Shown: positions 1 to 8,776 of the stretch, one piece after another | Position numbering within the stretch: position 1 is the first letter of the stretch | Layout: every line of letters starts with the position of its first letter | From: Paracoccus kondratievae | GTDB lineage: Bacteria > Pseudomonadota > Alphaproteobacteria > Rhodobacterales > Rhodobacteraceae | Reading direction: 5' to 3' | Length of the DNA stretch: 64,000 bases | Assembly (NCBI RefSeq): GCF_009301415.1 | Contig: NZ_CP045072.1 | Location: forward strand, 1 to 64,000 | Notes under the pieces: model-generated | Databases searched by the model: none | The model's input: only the letters and a program-made list of their open reading frames with translations | What the model was told of the DNA's origin: nothing | Position numbers and translations under genes: made by a program

Positions 1-761
1 ACCCCGATGCGACCGGCGTGCTGGCCGTGGCGCTGGGTGAGGCGACCAAGACCGTGCCGGTCCTGACCGAGGCGCTGAAAGCCTATGATTTTACCGTGCT
101 CTGGGGTGCCGAGACGACGACCGACGACGCTTCGGGCGAGGTGACAAGGACCAGCGACATGCGCCCTGACGAGGCCGCGATCCGCGCCGCACTGCCCGAT
201 TTCACCGGCGAGATCATGCAGGTCCCCCCCGCCGTTTCGGCGGTCCGTGTCGATGGCGCACGCGCCTATGACCTTGCTCGTGAGGGCGAGACGGTCGAGC
301 TTGCCGCCCGCCCGCTGTGGGTGGAATCGCTTGAGCTGCTGGCAGCGACCTCCGACAGCGCCGATCTGCGCATGGTCTGCGGCAAAGGCGGCTATGTCCG
401 CTCGATCGCGCGCGACCTTGGCCGCAAACTGGGCTGCCTTGGCCATGTCGGACAGCTGCGCCGCATCTGGTCAGGCCCCTTCGACGCCGGGGACGGCTTT
501 GCCTTTGACCGCATCGACCGCGCCAATCAGGCCGAGATCGAGGCCGCATTGCTGCCCGTACAAGCCGCCCTGACCGACCTGCCCGAGATGCAGGCGACCG
601 AAATCGGCGCCACCCGTATCCTGAACGGCAACCCCGGTCAGGTTCTGGGCCATGCCGAGTTCGGCGAAGAGGTCTGGGTCAGCCGCAACGGTCGCGCCCT
701 GTGCATCGGCCGTTACATGGGTGGCGAGGTCCAGCCATCGCGAGTCTTTAATCTGGGCTAA
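1..761 (+). CDS. truB: tRNA pseudouridine(55) synthase TruB, 5' end outside window
   Basis: Makes pseudouridine 55 in the T-loop of tRNAs. The reading frame is open from the first base: it begins inside the family's catalytic segment, reading P-D-A-T-G-V-L, which follows the G-x-L-D-P-x-A-T-G pattern of TruB. The catalytic aspartate in L-D-P lies just before or at the edge, so the first 50 or so residues are missing. The rest (about 250 residues) matches the family, including the K-G[10 protein letters not shown] segment. The stop is 3 bp from the stop of the convergent pseudouridine synthase gene, so two RNA-modification genes meet tail to tail. Confidence 0.93.
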   Translation, partial: PDATGVLAVALGEATKTVPVLTEALKAYDFTVLWGAETTTDDASGEVTRTSDMRPDEAAIRAALPDFTGEIMQVPPAVSAVRVDGARAYDLAREGETVELAARPLWVESLELLAATSDSADLRMVCGKGGYVRSIARDLGRKLGCLGHVGQLRRIWSGPFDAGDGFAFDRIDRANQAEIEAALLPVQAALTDLPEMQATEIGATRILNGNPGQVLGHAEFGEEVWVSRNGRALCIGRYMGGEVQPSRVFNLG

Positions 762-764
762 GGC

Positions 765-1412
765 TCAGAACGGCACGGGCGCGGAAAAGCTTTGCATGAC
801 ACCGGTTTCCGGGTGTTTGAAACGCAGGCTTTCGGCATGCAGCATCAGCCGCGGGAAATCCGCCGCCGCGCCCGTCGCATAAAGCGGATCGCCAAGGATC
901 GGGTGGCCAAGCTCGGCCATATGCACCCGCAACTGATGGCTGCGGCCGGTGATCGGCATCAGCCGCACGCGCGTCTCGGCATCCGAGGATTTGACCACCC
1001 GCCATTCGGTCTGTGCAGGGCGACCCTGTTCATGATCGACCTTCTGTCGCGGGCGATTCGGCCAGTCGACGATCAGCGGCAGGTCCACCATGCCGCTTTT
1101 CGGCTCAAGCCGACCCCAGAGCCGGGCGACATAGGTCTTTTTCGTGCGGCGGTCCTCGAACTGTCTGGACAGATGCCGCTGCGCATGGGGCGTCAGGCCA
1201 AAAACCATCACCCCCGAGGTGTCCATGTCCAGCCGATGCACCAAAAGCACGGTGGGAAAGGCCGTGCGCAACCGCTCGATCAGGCAGTCGGCGCGATCTT
1301 CGCCCCGGCCGGGCACGGACAACAGGCCCGCCGGCTTTTCTACCACGAGGATTTCGTGATCGGCATGGATCACGCGCGGCTGCTCGGCCGTCGGCTGATA
1401 GGAAAAGCTCAT
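765..1412 (-). CDS. RluA-family pseudouridine synthase
   Basis: Isomerises uridine to pseudouridine in rRNA and/or tRNA. The 215-residue protein carries the family signature H-R-L-D-x-x-T-S-G with the catalytic Asp at about residue 62. It also has the late R-x-H-Q-L-R-V-H-M and L-G-D-x-L-Y motifs. Its length matches single-domain RluA (about 219 residues) rather than RluC/RluD, because there is no N-terminal S4 domain. The start at 1412 is chosen because it makes an ATGA overlap with the upstream LysE gene; the frame is open further upstream but that part is shadow of lysE. Whether it is the dual tRNA/23S enzyme RluA cannot be decided from sequence alone. Confidence 0.88.
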   Translation of the reverse strand: MSFSYQPTAEQPRVIHADHEILVVEKPAGLLSVPGRGEDRADCLIERLRTAFPTVLLVHRLDMDTSGVMVFGLTPHAQRHLSRQFEDRRTKKTYVARLWGRLEPKSGMVDLPLIVDWPNRPRQKVDHEQGRPAQTEWRVVKSSDAETRVRLMPITGRSHQLRVHMAELGHPILGDPLYATGAAADFPRLMLHAESLRFKHPETGVMQSFSAPVPF

Positions 1413-2035
1413 TTCCAGACCAGCCGCAGCGCCAGACCGGCAAACATCACCGCCGCGATGCGATTGACGACGCCAAGCCTTTGCCCGATCACCTTGCCTG
1501 CAAGCCCCGCGACCACGCCATAGCCCATGGTGACCAGCGTCCCCGACAGGGTGAACATCAGCCCCAGCCCCAGAATCTGTTGCCATATCGGGCCGTATTC
1601 CGGGCGGGTGAACTGGGGCAGAAAGGCCAGCAGGAACAGCACCGGCTTGGGGTTCAGCAGGTTTGACAGCGCGCCGCGGCGAATGATGTTCCAGCTGCGG
1701 CTGGCGGCGCTGGTCTGTAGCGTGATCGCCCCGGCGTTCCAGCTTTTCCATGCCAGAAACAACAGATAAGCCGCCCCGGCATATTTGATCGCCGCAAGCG
1801 CGCCCGGATGGGCGGCAACCAGCGCGCCCAGGCCGATCGTCGCCATGACGACATGGCAGACGACGCCAAGCCCGACCCCGAACCCGGCCAAAGCCCCCGC
1901 GCGCGGCCCGTTCTGTATGCCACAGGCGCTGGCAAAGAACACATCCTGCCCCGGCGCAAAATTCAGCACCAATGCCCCGGCCATGAAGGCCAGAAGCTGT
2001 TGCAACGGAAAATTCGCCAGCGTGTCCCAGATCAT
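1409..2035 (-). CDS. LysE/RhtB-family amino acid exporter
   Basis: Inner-membrane exporter of the LysE/RhtB type, which moves amino acids or their derivatives out of the cell. The 208 residues form about six hydrophobic segments. The early N-F-A-P-G-Q-D motif (about residues 25-31) is the conserved family signature (N-x-x-P-G-P-x in most members), followed by the small-residue-rich G-x-G-V-G-L-G segment. It is translationally coupled to the downstream pseudouridine synthase by an ATGA overlap. The substrate cannot be inferred from the sequence. Confidence 0.85.
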   Translation of the reverse strand: MIWDTLANFPLQQLLAFMAGALVLNFAPGQDVFFASACGIQNGPRAGALAGFGVGLGVVCHVVMATIGLGALVAAHPGALAAIKYAGAAYLLFLAWKSWNAGAITLQTSAASRSWNIIRRGALSNLLNPKPVLFLLAFLPQFTRPEYGPIWQQILGLGLMFTLSGTLVTMGYGVVAGLAGKVIGQRLGVVNRIAAVMFAGLALRLVWK

Positions 2036-2085
2036 CGCGCGCCCCTTTTTTCCCGCCGCCTATGCCGGGCGGCGCACGGCGTCAA

Positions 2086-2481
2086 CTACTCGTGCGGATC
2101 CTGAGGCAGCCCGTCGATGATCTGATAATAATCACCCTTGTCGGTGACAAAGATATGCCCCTGCAACTGCAACCCGGTCGGGCTGTCGATGGCGCCCGCC
2201 GCCACGTCGATAACGGGGGACCCGTCGCGCTGCCAGAACAGCGAACTGCCGCATTCGGCGCAAAAGCCGCGCCGGGCGATGTCCGAGGCGCGATACCATT
2301 TCACCTCGCCCTCGATCTGCAGCGACCGGGGCAGAATCGCAGCCCAGTAATGCCCCGACCAGCGCCGGCACTGGCTGCAATGGCAGGCCTTGAGGTCATG
2401 CCCTGCGTCATAGGTGCCGTGAAAGCGGATGGCGCCGCAAAGGCAATGGCCAGTGAATTCAGTCGCGTCCGAACGTGGCAT
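2086..2481 (-). CDS. GFA-fold zinc protein (glutathione-dependent formaldehyde-activating family)
   Basis: Small (131 residues) cysteine-rich protein of the GFA/Mss4-like zinc-binding fold. Visible metal ligands are C-L-C near the N-terminus, C-H-C-S-Q-C (about residues 34-39) and C-A-E-C (about residue 75). Most members are of unknown function; the true Gfa is encoded separately at 38992. Start 2481 was chosen because it lies inside the end of the upstream msrC gene (23-bp overlap) and begins just before the conserved domain; the frame is open further upstream but that sequence is msrC read in another frame. Confidence 0.8.
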   Translation of the reverse strand: MPRSDATEFTGHCLCGAIRFHGTYDAGHDLKACHCSQCRRWSGHYWAAILPRSLQIEGEVKWYRASDIARRGFCAECGSSLFWQRDGSPVIDVAAGAIDSPTGLQLQGHIFVTDKGDYYQIIDGLPQDPHE

Positions 2482-2911
2482 CAAGGATCTCCTGCAGGCG
2501 GCCGGCGTCTTGTTGCGTAAAGGCGTCGGGCTGGTCGCTGTCGATATCCAGAACGCCGACCAGCCGTTCACCGCTGGCAATGACCGGGATCACCAGTTCG
2601 GACCTTGTCGAACTGGCGCAGGCGATATGTCCGGGAAAAGCGTCCACATCGGGGACAAGCTGGGTTTGCCGCGTCCGCGCCGCCGCCCCGCAGACCCCAC
2701 GCGAAAACGGAATCACCAGACAGCCATGCCCGCCCTGATAAGGGCCGATCTTAAGTAATCCGGGCTCGGTCACGCGATAAAAGCCGGTCCAGTCGAAACG
2801 GTCGTCCGAGTGGTGGATTTCGCAGGCCAGCGTTGCCATAAGCGCGACCTCGTCGGTCTCGCCATGGGTCAGGGCACGGATGCGGGCAGCAAGGTCATCA
2901 TAATCTGGCAT
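2459..2911 (-). CDS. msrC: Free methionine-(R)-sulfoxide reductase (GAF domain)
   Basis: Repairs free methionine-R-sulfoxide using thioredoxin. The whole 150-residue protein is one GAF domain. The three redox cysteines of the fRMsr family are all present: one in H-G-C, one ten residues later in R-G-V-C-G, and one 24 residues after that in P-G-H-I-A-C. This spacing equals that of the three catalytic cysteines of the E. coli enzyme, so the protein should be active rather than a generic GAF sensor. It overlaps the downstream GFA-fold gene by 23 bp, suggesting co-expression. Confidence 0.88.
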   Translation of the reverse strand: MPDYDDLAARIRALTHGETDEVALMATLACEIHHSDDRFDWTGFYRVTEPGLLKIGPYQGGHGCLVIPFSRGVCGAAARTRQTQLVPDVDAFPGHIACASSTRSELVIPVIASGERLVGVLDIDSDQPDAFTQQDAGRLQEILDATFGRD

Positions 2912-2920
2912 ATGGCCAGA

Positions 2921-3763
2921 TTAACCACGGCTCGCGGCACTGTCACCCTGCAGATCACGCAGGATCGCGGGCATCTCGCGCCGTAAAAACGCCCTTCCGC
3001 CCGGCCTCCAACCCAAAGCCTCCAGCCGGGAGCAAAGCGGCAGGCGCAGCACCGAGGCATCGGCGCGCCCGGGCAGGACCGTTCCGCAGCCGGTCAGCCG
3101 CGCCACCTCGGCCAGCAGGTCCTGCCGGTCCAGCACCAGATCGCTGACGTTATAGCTGCCCGCCATCGCGGGATCGGCCAGTACCATCAGCGCCGCATTG
3201 GCAAGGTCCGCACCATGCACCTCGGTCGCGACGCGGGGGGTGGGGGTCTGGCCCTGCAGGAAATCCGCAATCAGCCCGGCCCATTTCTGCGGCGTGCCCG
3301 GGCCATAAACGCCGGTCGGGCGCAGGCTGGCGGTCAGGAAAGCGGCATCCGCCATTTTGAACAGCGCCGCCTCGGCCCGTGCCTTGACCTCGCCATAAAG
3401 ACTGGTCGGCGCGGGGGGCAGATCGTCGGGCAGCGCCATCCCCTCGGGGTGGCCGTCATGCACTGCGCGCGAGGATAGAAACAGCACCCGGCCCACCCCC
3501 TGATCCCGGGCCGCACGGAAAAGCATCAGCGAGCCATCAAGGTTCGCGCGCAAAAATCCCTGCGGATCGTCACCCTCACCGCCGCGATAGCGCCCGGGCA
3601 GGTGGTGAAATGCAGCATGTATCAGCGCATCGCAGCCCGAAAGACCGGGCAGATCGCCCAGCCGCCAACCGGGCAGTGTCAGCACCTCATGCCCCGCCCC
3701 AAGCGCGGCGCGATGCAGCCAGCGCCCGACGAGGCCCGAAGCCCCGGTCACCGCGATCCTCAT
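2921..3763 (-). CDS. sqdC: SqdC-like NAD-dependent epimerase/reductase of the sulfolipid operon
   Basis: Extended short-chain dehydrogenase of 280 residues: N-terminal Rossmann motif T-G-A-S-G-L-V-G (residues 6-13), S-S-R-A in the serine position, and Y-G-E-V-K as the catalytic Tyr-x-x-x-Lys. It is the last gene of the sqdB-sqdD-sqdC array and overlaps sqdD by 4 bp (ATGA). In Rhodobacter sphaeroides the third gene of this array (sqdC) encodes a small reductase-like protein that influences sulfolipid synthesis but whose reaction is not settled. The name here rests on operon position and fold, so the exact reaction is inference. Confidence 0.72.
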   Translation of the reverse strand: MRIAVTGASGLVGRWLHRAALGAGHEVLTLPGWRLGDLPGLSGCDALIHAAFHHLPGRYRGGEGDDPQGFLRANLDGSLMLFRAARDQGVGRVLFLSSRAVHDGHPEGMALPDDLPPAPTSLYGEVKARAEAALFKMADAAFLTASLRPTGVYGPGTPQKWAGLIADFLQGQTPTPRVATEVHGADLANAALMVLADPAMAGSYNVSDLVLDRQDLLAEVARLTGCGTVLPGRADASVLRLPLCSRLEALGWRPGGRAFLRREMPAILRDLQGDSAASRG

Positions 3764-4614
3764 GCCCCGCCCCCTGCCGCACCGGGCGGGGGTGGCAGAT
3801 CGCGCAGATCAGGAACCGGACCGTCGCCGGCATGGGCGCGCCACAGCTCGATCAGCGAGGCAAGCTGCCGGGCCTTGGCATGGTCCTGCCACGGTTTTTC
3901 ATACTGGTAATGCAACACGCGGATATCCTGCCAGCGCCAGAGCTGGGGCAGGTTCAGCCACACATATTGCAGCATGTTGTCGAACACCGGCAGGCCGTGC
4001 CAATTCGGAAAGAAGCTTTCCAGGAACGTCTGGTCGGTCCTCCGCCAGAACTGCCCCGGCTGGTCCAGACGAGCCAGCATTGCCTGAAAGGTCACCGCCG
4101 AAGGTCTCGCCGTGAACACACCCGAATTCAGCCGATGAAAATCGGCCAGCGATTCATAGACATTCGGCGCGGCCGAGAACTCGGGGTAGTCGAAAAGCCG
4201 GTCGATGTTTTGCAAAACGATGGCATCGGCGTCGATAAAGACCACCCGCGCATAATCCAGCTGCCACAGCCGCAGCTTGGCAAAATTGTCCAGGGGCGTG
4301 TGAAAGGGCGGCTTTTCACCCTTGGTAAAGGGCGCTGCGCCATGCAGCCGGTCACGGGCATGCAGCACATTGAACCCCTCGGAGGTCGGCAACAGATCGA
4401 CGCGCACCGGCCGCACATCCAGTGCCCGCAACCCCTCGACCGCATCCGAGGGCAGGTCAGTATAAAGCAGGACCAGATCGGCGCTGGTCCCGGTCCGCCG
4501 TAACGAACGAAACAGCGCCGCCGCCCCGGTCGCATAGTCGGGGTTGGTGGCCAGCGTGACAAAGGCGCGGTCGGACCGCGCCTTGCCTTCTGGGTGAATG
4601 CCTTGGGAAATCAC
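3760..4614 (-). CDS. sqdD: Sulfoquinovosyltransferase SqdD-like (glycosyltransferase family 8)
   Basis: Probable transfer of sulfoquinovose from UDP-sulfoquinovose to diacylglycerol, the last step of SQDG synthesis. The 284-residue protein has a glycogenin-like GT8 fold: an N-terminal A-F-V-T-L-A-T-N segment and the metal/nucleotide D-x-D site in F-I-D-A-D-A-I-V (about residues 127-134), then L-N-S-G-V-F and late H-Y-x-x-x-K-P-W. Rhodobacter SqdD is also glycogenin-like. The start is a GTG overlapping the sqdB stop (GTGA), indicating translational coupling; no clear ribosome binding site precedes it. Confidence 0.85.
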   Translation of the reverse strand: MISQGIHPEGKARSDRAFVTLATNPDYATGAAALFRSLRRTGTSADLVLLYTDLPSDAVEGLRALDVRPVRVDLLPTSEGFNVLHARDRLHGAAPFTKGEKPPFHTPLDNFAKLRLWQLDYARVVFIDADAIVLQNIDRLFDYPEFSAAPNVYESLADFHRLNSGVFTARPSAVTFQAMLARLDQPGQFWRRTDQTFLESFFPNWHGLPVFDNMLQYVWLNLPQLWRWQDIRVLHYQYEKPWQDHAKARQLASLIELWRAHAGDGPVPDLRDLPPPPGAAGGGA

Positions 4615-5828
4615 GATACGGAACGCAGCCTGTTGCCTTCGGGATCATGCTCAATCCGGCGCGCAAGATCGCGGGTCCAGGCCGAGACCGCCGGCACGCG
4701 CGAACGGTCGATGCGATGGGCATATTTGCGCGCCACCTCGACCACCTCGGACAACAGACCTTCGGCAAGAGTAATCGGTTCCAGACCCAGCGCCAGGAAC
4801 TGGTCGTTCTTGACCACCAGCTCATTCTCATCGGCCTCTTTGCGGGGGTTCGGCAAATAGGCGACCTCGGCCCCGGTCAAGCGCGCGATCATCTCGGCCA
4901 GGTCCCGGACGCGGTGGGTCTCGGTCATCTGGTTAAAGATGCGCACCCGTTCCCCGGCCTGCGGGGCGTCGTTCAAGGCCAGCTCGATACAGCGCACCGA
5001 GTCCTGAATATGAATAAAGGCACGCGTCTGGCCGCCGGTGCCATGCACAGTCAGCGGATAGCCGATCGCCGCCTGAATCAGAAAGCGGTTCAGCACCGTG
5101 CCGTAATCGCCATCATAGTCAAAGCGGTTGATCAGCTGTTCGTGCCGGCGGGTCTGATCGGTATGGGTGCCCCAGACGATCCCTTGATGCAGGTCGGTGA
5201 TCCGCAGCCCGTCATTCTGGGCATAGAACTGGAACATGATCTGATCGAGGCTCTTGGTCATGTGATAGACCGAGCCGGGACGGGTCGGGTACAGGATCTG
5301 CTGTTCGCGCGGGCCGGCGGGCGTGTCGATCGAGACATCCAGATAACCCTCGGGGATCGGGGCGCCAACGGTCGAATAGCCATAAACCCCCATGGTACCC
5401 AGATGAACCAAATGGGCATTGATGCCGGTTTCGACCAGCGCAGCCAGCAGATTATGCGTGGCGTTGATGTTGTTGTCGACGGTATAGACCTTGTGGCGGT
5501 CGGTCTTCATCGAATAGGGCGCGGCGCGCTGTTCGGCGAAATGGATGACCGCGTCGGGACGGTATTCGGCCAGCCACGCCTTCAGCCGCTCATATTCGGT
5601 GGCAAGGTTCAAAAGGTGGAAATGGATGCGCCGCCCGGTCTGCTCCTGCCAGATGCGGCAGCGTTCCTGAATCGAATCCATCGGCGTCAGCGATTGCACC
5701 CCCAGCTCGGTGTCGATCCAGCGCCGCGACAGATTGTCCACTATATGGATATCATGGCCCAGGTTCGACAGATGCAGGGCCGTCGGCCAGCCCACGAAAC
5801 CGTCACCGCCAAGAACTGCGATACGCAT
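4611..5828 (-). CDS. sqdB: UDP-sulfoquinovose synthase SqdB
   Basis: Makes UDP-sulfoquinovose from UDP-glucose and sulfite, the committed step of the sulfolipid head group. The 405-residue protein begins M-R-I-A-V-L-G-G-D-G-F-V-G-W-P, the NAD-binding start typical of SqdB/SQD1. The catalytic Tyr and Lys are in S-V-Y-H-M-T-K-S and the active-site Thr in H-L-G-T-M-G-V-Y-G. Start 5828 is chosen by family N-terminus and an AGGAGAAG ribosome site just upstream. It heads sqdB-sqdD-sqdC, all with 4-bp overlaps. An EcfG-type promoter lies 49 bp upstream. Confidence 0.95.
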   Translation of the reverse strand: MRIAVLGGDGFVGWPTALHLSNLGHDIHIVDNLSRRWIDTELGVQSLTPMDSIQERCRIWQEQTGRRIHFHLLNLATEYERLKAWLAEYRPDAVIHFAEQRAAPYSMKTDRHKVYTVDNNINATHNLLAALVETGINAHLVHLGTMGVYGYSTVGAPIPEGYLDVSIDTPAGPREQQILYPTRPGSVYHMTKSLDQIMFQFYAQNDGLRITDLHQGIVWGTHTDQTRRHEQLINRFDYDGDYGTVLNRFLIQAAIGYPLTVHGTGGQTRAFIHIQDSVRCIELALNDAPQAGERVRIFNQMTETHRVRDLAEMIARLTGAEVAYLPNPRKEADENELVVKNDQFLALGLEPITLAEGLLSEVVEVARKYAHRIDRSRVPAVSAWTRDLARRIEHDPEGNRLRSVS

Positions 5829-5876
5829 GGTCTTCTCCTCGCTTTTGCCGGCAGGAATGCGCTGGCAATGTGTCAA

Positions 5877-5902
5877 AACGATAACGCTTTGGTGTCGGTT
5901 CC
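5877..5902 (-). promoter_or_regulatory. Consensus EcfG (general stress response) promoter before sqdB
   Basis: Reading the minus strand, GGAAC (5902-5898) is followed after exactly 17 bases by CGTT (5880-5877), a perfect match to the alphaproteobacterial EcfG consensus GGAAC-N16/17-CGTT. It lies 49 bp before the sqdB start codon in the 153-bp gap shared with the divergent Rrf2 gene. The EcfG sigma factor itself is encoded 6 kb away. Sequence match is direct; activity is inferred. Confidence 0.72.
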
Positions 5903-5981
5903 TAGACGAAATAAAACCCTGCCTGCAAATTCTTGCCGAAATCATTGCATGATGAGACAGTGAACACTAAGGATTTCCTTT

Positions 5982-6428
5982 ATGATCTCGCAGAAAACGA
6001 AATATGCCATCAAGGCTCTGATGGCCCTGGCAGATGAGGTAGCCGCCGGCGGCAATGCCCTGACGATCGAAGAGATCGCGCAGCGATCCGGCGCACCCAA
6101 ACGTTTTCTCGAACATATCATGCTGGAACTGCGCAACGCCGGCTATGTCGGTTCGCGGCGTGGCCGGGCAGGCGGCTATGTGCTGATCAAGCGACCTCAG
6201 GAAATCTCGATTGGCGAGCTTTTGCGTCAGGTGGACGGGCCTATCGCGCCTTTGCCCTGCCTGTCGCGCCGGTCCTACCAACGCTGCGAGGATTGCGAGG
6301 ACGAGGCGACCTGCCGCCTGCGCCGCATGTTCGGACAGGTGTTCTGGTCCTACCTGCTGCTGATCGAATCGCTGACGCTGGAAGATCTGGTGGCCGAGGG
6401 CGACCTGCCGGAAATCAGCCTGGCCTGA
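5982..6428 (+). CDS. Rrf2-family transcriptional regulator with four cysteines
   Basis: DNA-binding regulator of 148 residues. The N-terminal winged helix (about residues 1-65) has the family pattern M-I-S-Q-K-T-K-Y-A-I-K-A-L and G-R-x-G-G-Y. The cysteines C93, C102, C105 and C111 cluster in the region where IscR and NsrR bind an iron-sulfur cluster; CymR-type Rrf2 proteins instead sense cysteine through a partner. The ligand is therefore open. It is transcribed away from sqdB across a 153-bp gap, so control of sulfolipid or sulfur metabolism is a plausible inference. Confidence 0.85.
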   Translation: MISQKTKYAIKALMALADEVAAGGNALTIEEIAQRSGAPKRFLEHIMLELRNAGYVGSRRGRAGGYVLIKRPQEISIGELLRQVDGPIAPLPCLSRRSYQRCEDCEDEATCRLRRMFGQVFWSYLLLIESLTLEDLVAEGDLPEISLA

Positions 6429-6572
6429 GACATTGGTTGCATTCCTGCCATGGCGGCGGGGGACAAAGGGGCGATGCCGCTTGACCCCGGCACGGGCGGG
6501 CGGCAGTTGTGAGGCAACATATCTGTCCGATGCCGGGGTGATGACCCCATTGGAAAGCGCCGCAGGTTCGCC

Positions 6573-7421
6573 ATGGTTGATACCCCCTCTGCCTCACGTA
6601 ACGTGCCGATTGCCGGCGTCATAGGCTGGCCGATTGCACATTCCCGCTCGCCCCGGCTGCACGGGCACTGGCTGCAACGCTATGGTATCACAGGCCATTA
6701 CGTGCCCCTGCCGGTGATGCCCGAACATCTGGCCGAGGTTCTGCGCGCCATGCCGCGCATGGGTTTTGTCGGTGCAAATGTTACCATCCCGCATAAGGAA
6801 AGCGTGCTGGCGCTGGCCGATGTCGTCACCGACCGCGCGGCGCTGATCGGCGCAGCGAATACGCTGATTTTCCGCCCAGATGGCAAGATTCATGCCGATA
6901 ATACAGACGGTTACGGATTTATTGCCAATATCCGCCAGCATGCGCCGGACTGGATCCCCGGCCTTGGCCCGGCCGCGGTGATCGGGGCCGGGGGTGCGGC
7001 GCGGGCGGTGGTCGCCTCGCTGCTGGAAAGCGGCGTACCCGAGTTGCGCATCACCAACCGCACCCGCATCCGGGCCGAGCAGATCAAGGCCGAGTTCGGC
7101 GCCAAGGTCGTGGTCTATGACTGGGCACAGGCCGGCAACATGCTGGAGGGCGCGGTGACCGTGGTGAACGCCACCTCGATGGGGATGGAGGGCAAGCCTC
7201 CGCTGCGGGTGCCACTGGACGCGCTGGCATCCGGAACGCTGGCCACCGATCTGGTCTATACCCCGCTGATGACTTCCTTTTTGCAAGAGGCGCAGGCGCG
7301 CGGATGCAAGATCGTGGACGGGCTTGGCATGTTGTTGCATCAGGCAACCCCGGGCTTTGAACGCTGGTTCGGCCACCGCCCCGAGGTCGATGACGAACTG
7401 CGCCGGGCCGTTCTGGCATGA
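6573..7421 (+). CDS. aroE: Shikimate dehydrogenase AroE
   Basis: Reduces 3-dehydroshikimate to shikimate with NADPH in aromatic amino acid synthesis. The 282 residues include the substrate loop P-I-A-H-S-R-S-P, the catalytic Lys in N-V-T-I-P-H-K-E, the N-T-D-G-Y-G-F motif and the nucleotide-binding G-A-G-G-A-A-R-A-V. The 144 bp before it, after the Rrf2 gene, show no gene. It overlaps coaE by 4 bp (ATGA), and aroE-coaE-dnaQ is a common origin-proximal order in alphaproteobacteria. Confidence 0.96.
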   Translation: MVDTPSASRNVPIAGVIGWPIAHSRSPRLHGHWLQRYGITGHYVPLPVMPEHLAEVLRAMPRMGFVGANVTIPHKESVLALADVVTDRAALIGAANTLIFRPDGKIHADNTDGYGFIANIRQHAPDWIPGLGPAAVIGAGGAARAVVASLLESGVPELRITNRTRIRAEQIKAEFGAKVVVYDWAQAGNMLEGAVTVVNATSMGMEGKPPLRVPLDALASGTLATDLVYTPLMTSFLQEAQARGCKIVDGLGMLLHQATPGFERWFGHRPEVDDELRRAVLA

Positions 7422-8017
7422 GCTTCCGTCTTGGCCTGACGGGTGGGGTCGGCATGGGCAAATCGACCGCCGCCGGGATGTTTCGCGACCTTGGCCACCC
7501 GGTCTGGGATGCGGATGCGGCGGTGCATCGCCTCTATGCCCCGGGCGGCCGGGCGGTCGCTCCGGTCGCGGCGGCCTTTCCCGGTGTGCTCGGCCCTGAT
7601 GGCAGCATTGATCGCGCCGCCCTGCGCGAAAAGCTGGCGGTCAGGCCCGAGGGTTTTCGCCGCCTTGAAGCCATCGTTCATCCCCTGGTGGCCGAAGATC
7701 GCGCCGCCTTTATATCCACTCATGCCGATGCGCCCATTGTGGTCCTGGACATCCCGCTGTTGTTCGAAGGCGGGATGCAGGCGCAGATGGACGGCGTGGC
7801 GGTTGTCTCGGCCCCGCCCGAGGTGCAGCGCGCCCGCGTCCTTGCCCGACCCGGCATGACCGAGGCGAATTTCCAGATGATCCTGTCGCGCCAGATGCCT
7901 GACGCCGAAAAACGCAAGCGCGCCGACTGGGTAATCCCTTCGGACACGCTGGAAGGCGCGCGCGCCGCCATTGTGGACATCTGCAACCTGATCATGGCAG
8001 GTAAGGCCCATGCGTGA
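7418..8017 (+). CDS. coaE: Dephospho-CoA kinase CoaE
   Basis: Phosphorylates dephospho-CoA, the last step of coenzyme A synthesis. The P-loop is [12 protein letters not shown] near the N-terminus, followed by D-A-D-A-A-V-H, and later the conserved H-P-L-V and D-I-P-L-L-F-E-G motifs. Length (199 residues) is normal. It overlaps aroE by 4 bp upstream and dnaQ by 8 bp downstream, so the three genes form one operon. Confidence 0.96.
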   Translation: MSFRLGLTGGVGMGKSTAAGMFRDLGHPVWDADAAVHRLYAPGGRAVAPVAAAFPGVLGPDGSIDRAALREKLAVRPEGFRRLEAIVHPLVAEDRAAFISTHADAPIVVLDIPLLFEGGMQAQMDGVAVVSAPPEVQRARVLARPGMTEANFQMILSRQMPDAEKRKRADWVIPSDTLEGARAAIVDICNLIMAGKAHA

Positions 8018-8729
8018 GATCGTACTGGATACCGAAACCACGGGCTTTGACCCCGATACCGGCGACCGCATCGTCGAGATCGGCGCGGTCGAGCTGATGA
8101 ACCACCTGCCCACCGGGCAGACCTTTCACGTCTATATCAACCCCGAACGCCCGATGCCGCAGGAGGCATTCGAGGTGCACGGTCTTGGCGACGACTTTCT
8201 GCGCGACAAGCCCAAATTCGCTGAAATCGCCGCCGATTTCGTCAAATTCATCGGCGATGACGCCAAGCTGGTGATCCATAACGCCAGCTTTGACATGAAA
8301 TTCCTCAATGCCGAGCTAAAGCTGTGCGGCTATCCGACCATGCCCTACAGCCGCGCGATCGACACCTTGGAAATCGCGCGCAGTCAGTTTCCGGGGGCGC
8401 AAAACTCGCTTGATGCGCTGTGCCGGCGCTTTCGTATCGACAACTCGAACCGGACGCTGCACGGGGCGCTGCTGGACAGCGAATTGCTGGCCGAGGTCTA
8501 TCTGGCCCTGCGCGGGGGCCGCCAGCCGGGGCTGGTGCTGGAGGGCGGGCCGCTGCGCGGCCGCTCGGGCACGGGAGCTGTGTCGCAGGGCAACGGCCCA
8601 CGCAGCGCACGTCCACGCCCCCTCCCCCCCCGCATCACCGCCGCCGAGGCCGAGGCCCATGCCGCCTTTGTCGAAAAGCTGGGCGAAAAGGCGGTATGGC
8701 TGCGCTATCTCAGTGCCGGGACCAACTGA
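8010..8729 (+). CDS. dnaQ: DNA polymerase III epsilon subunit (3'-5' proofreading exonuclease)
   Basis: Proofreading subunit of the replicative polymerase. The DEDDh exonuclease motifs are all present: [10 protein letters not shown] (Exo I), [10 protein letters not shown] (Exo II) and [14 protein letters not shown] (Exo III). At 239 residues it has a short tail with a late A-F-V-E-K-L-G segment, which in the family helps contact the alpha subunit. It is coupled to coaE by an 8-bp overlap. Confidence 0.95.
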   Translation: MREIVLDTETTGFDPDTGDRIVEIGAVELMNHLPTGQTFHVYINPERPMPQEAFEVHGLGDDFLRDKPKFAEIAADFVKFIGDDAKLVIHNASFDMKFLNAELKLCGYPTMPYSRAIDTLEIARSQFPGAQNSLDALCRRFRIDNSNRTLHGALLDSELLAEVYLALRGGRQPGLVLEGGPLRGRSGTGAVSQGNGPRSARPRPLPPRITAAEAEAHAAFVEKLGEKAVWLRYLSAGTN

Positions 8730-8776
8730 CCAGCGGAACCTTTGCTGCGGGGAAACCCTTTCCTCCCCGCCGTTTC

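Noticed and set aside
8735-8760. EcfG-like promoter GGAAC-N17-CCTT before the YihY gene
   Set aside because: The -10 element has the wrong base at its conserved second position and would leave only about 10 bases between the start of transcription and the ATG. Noted but too weak to annotate.
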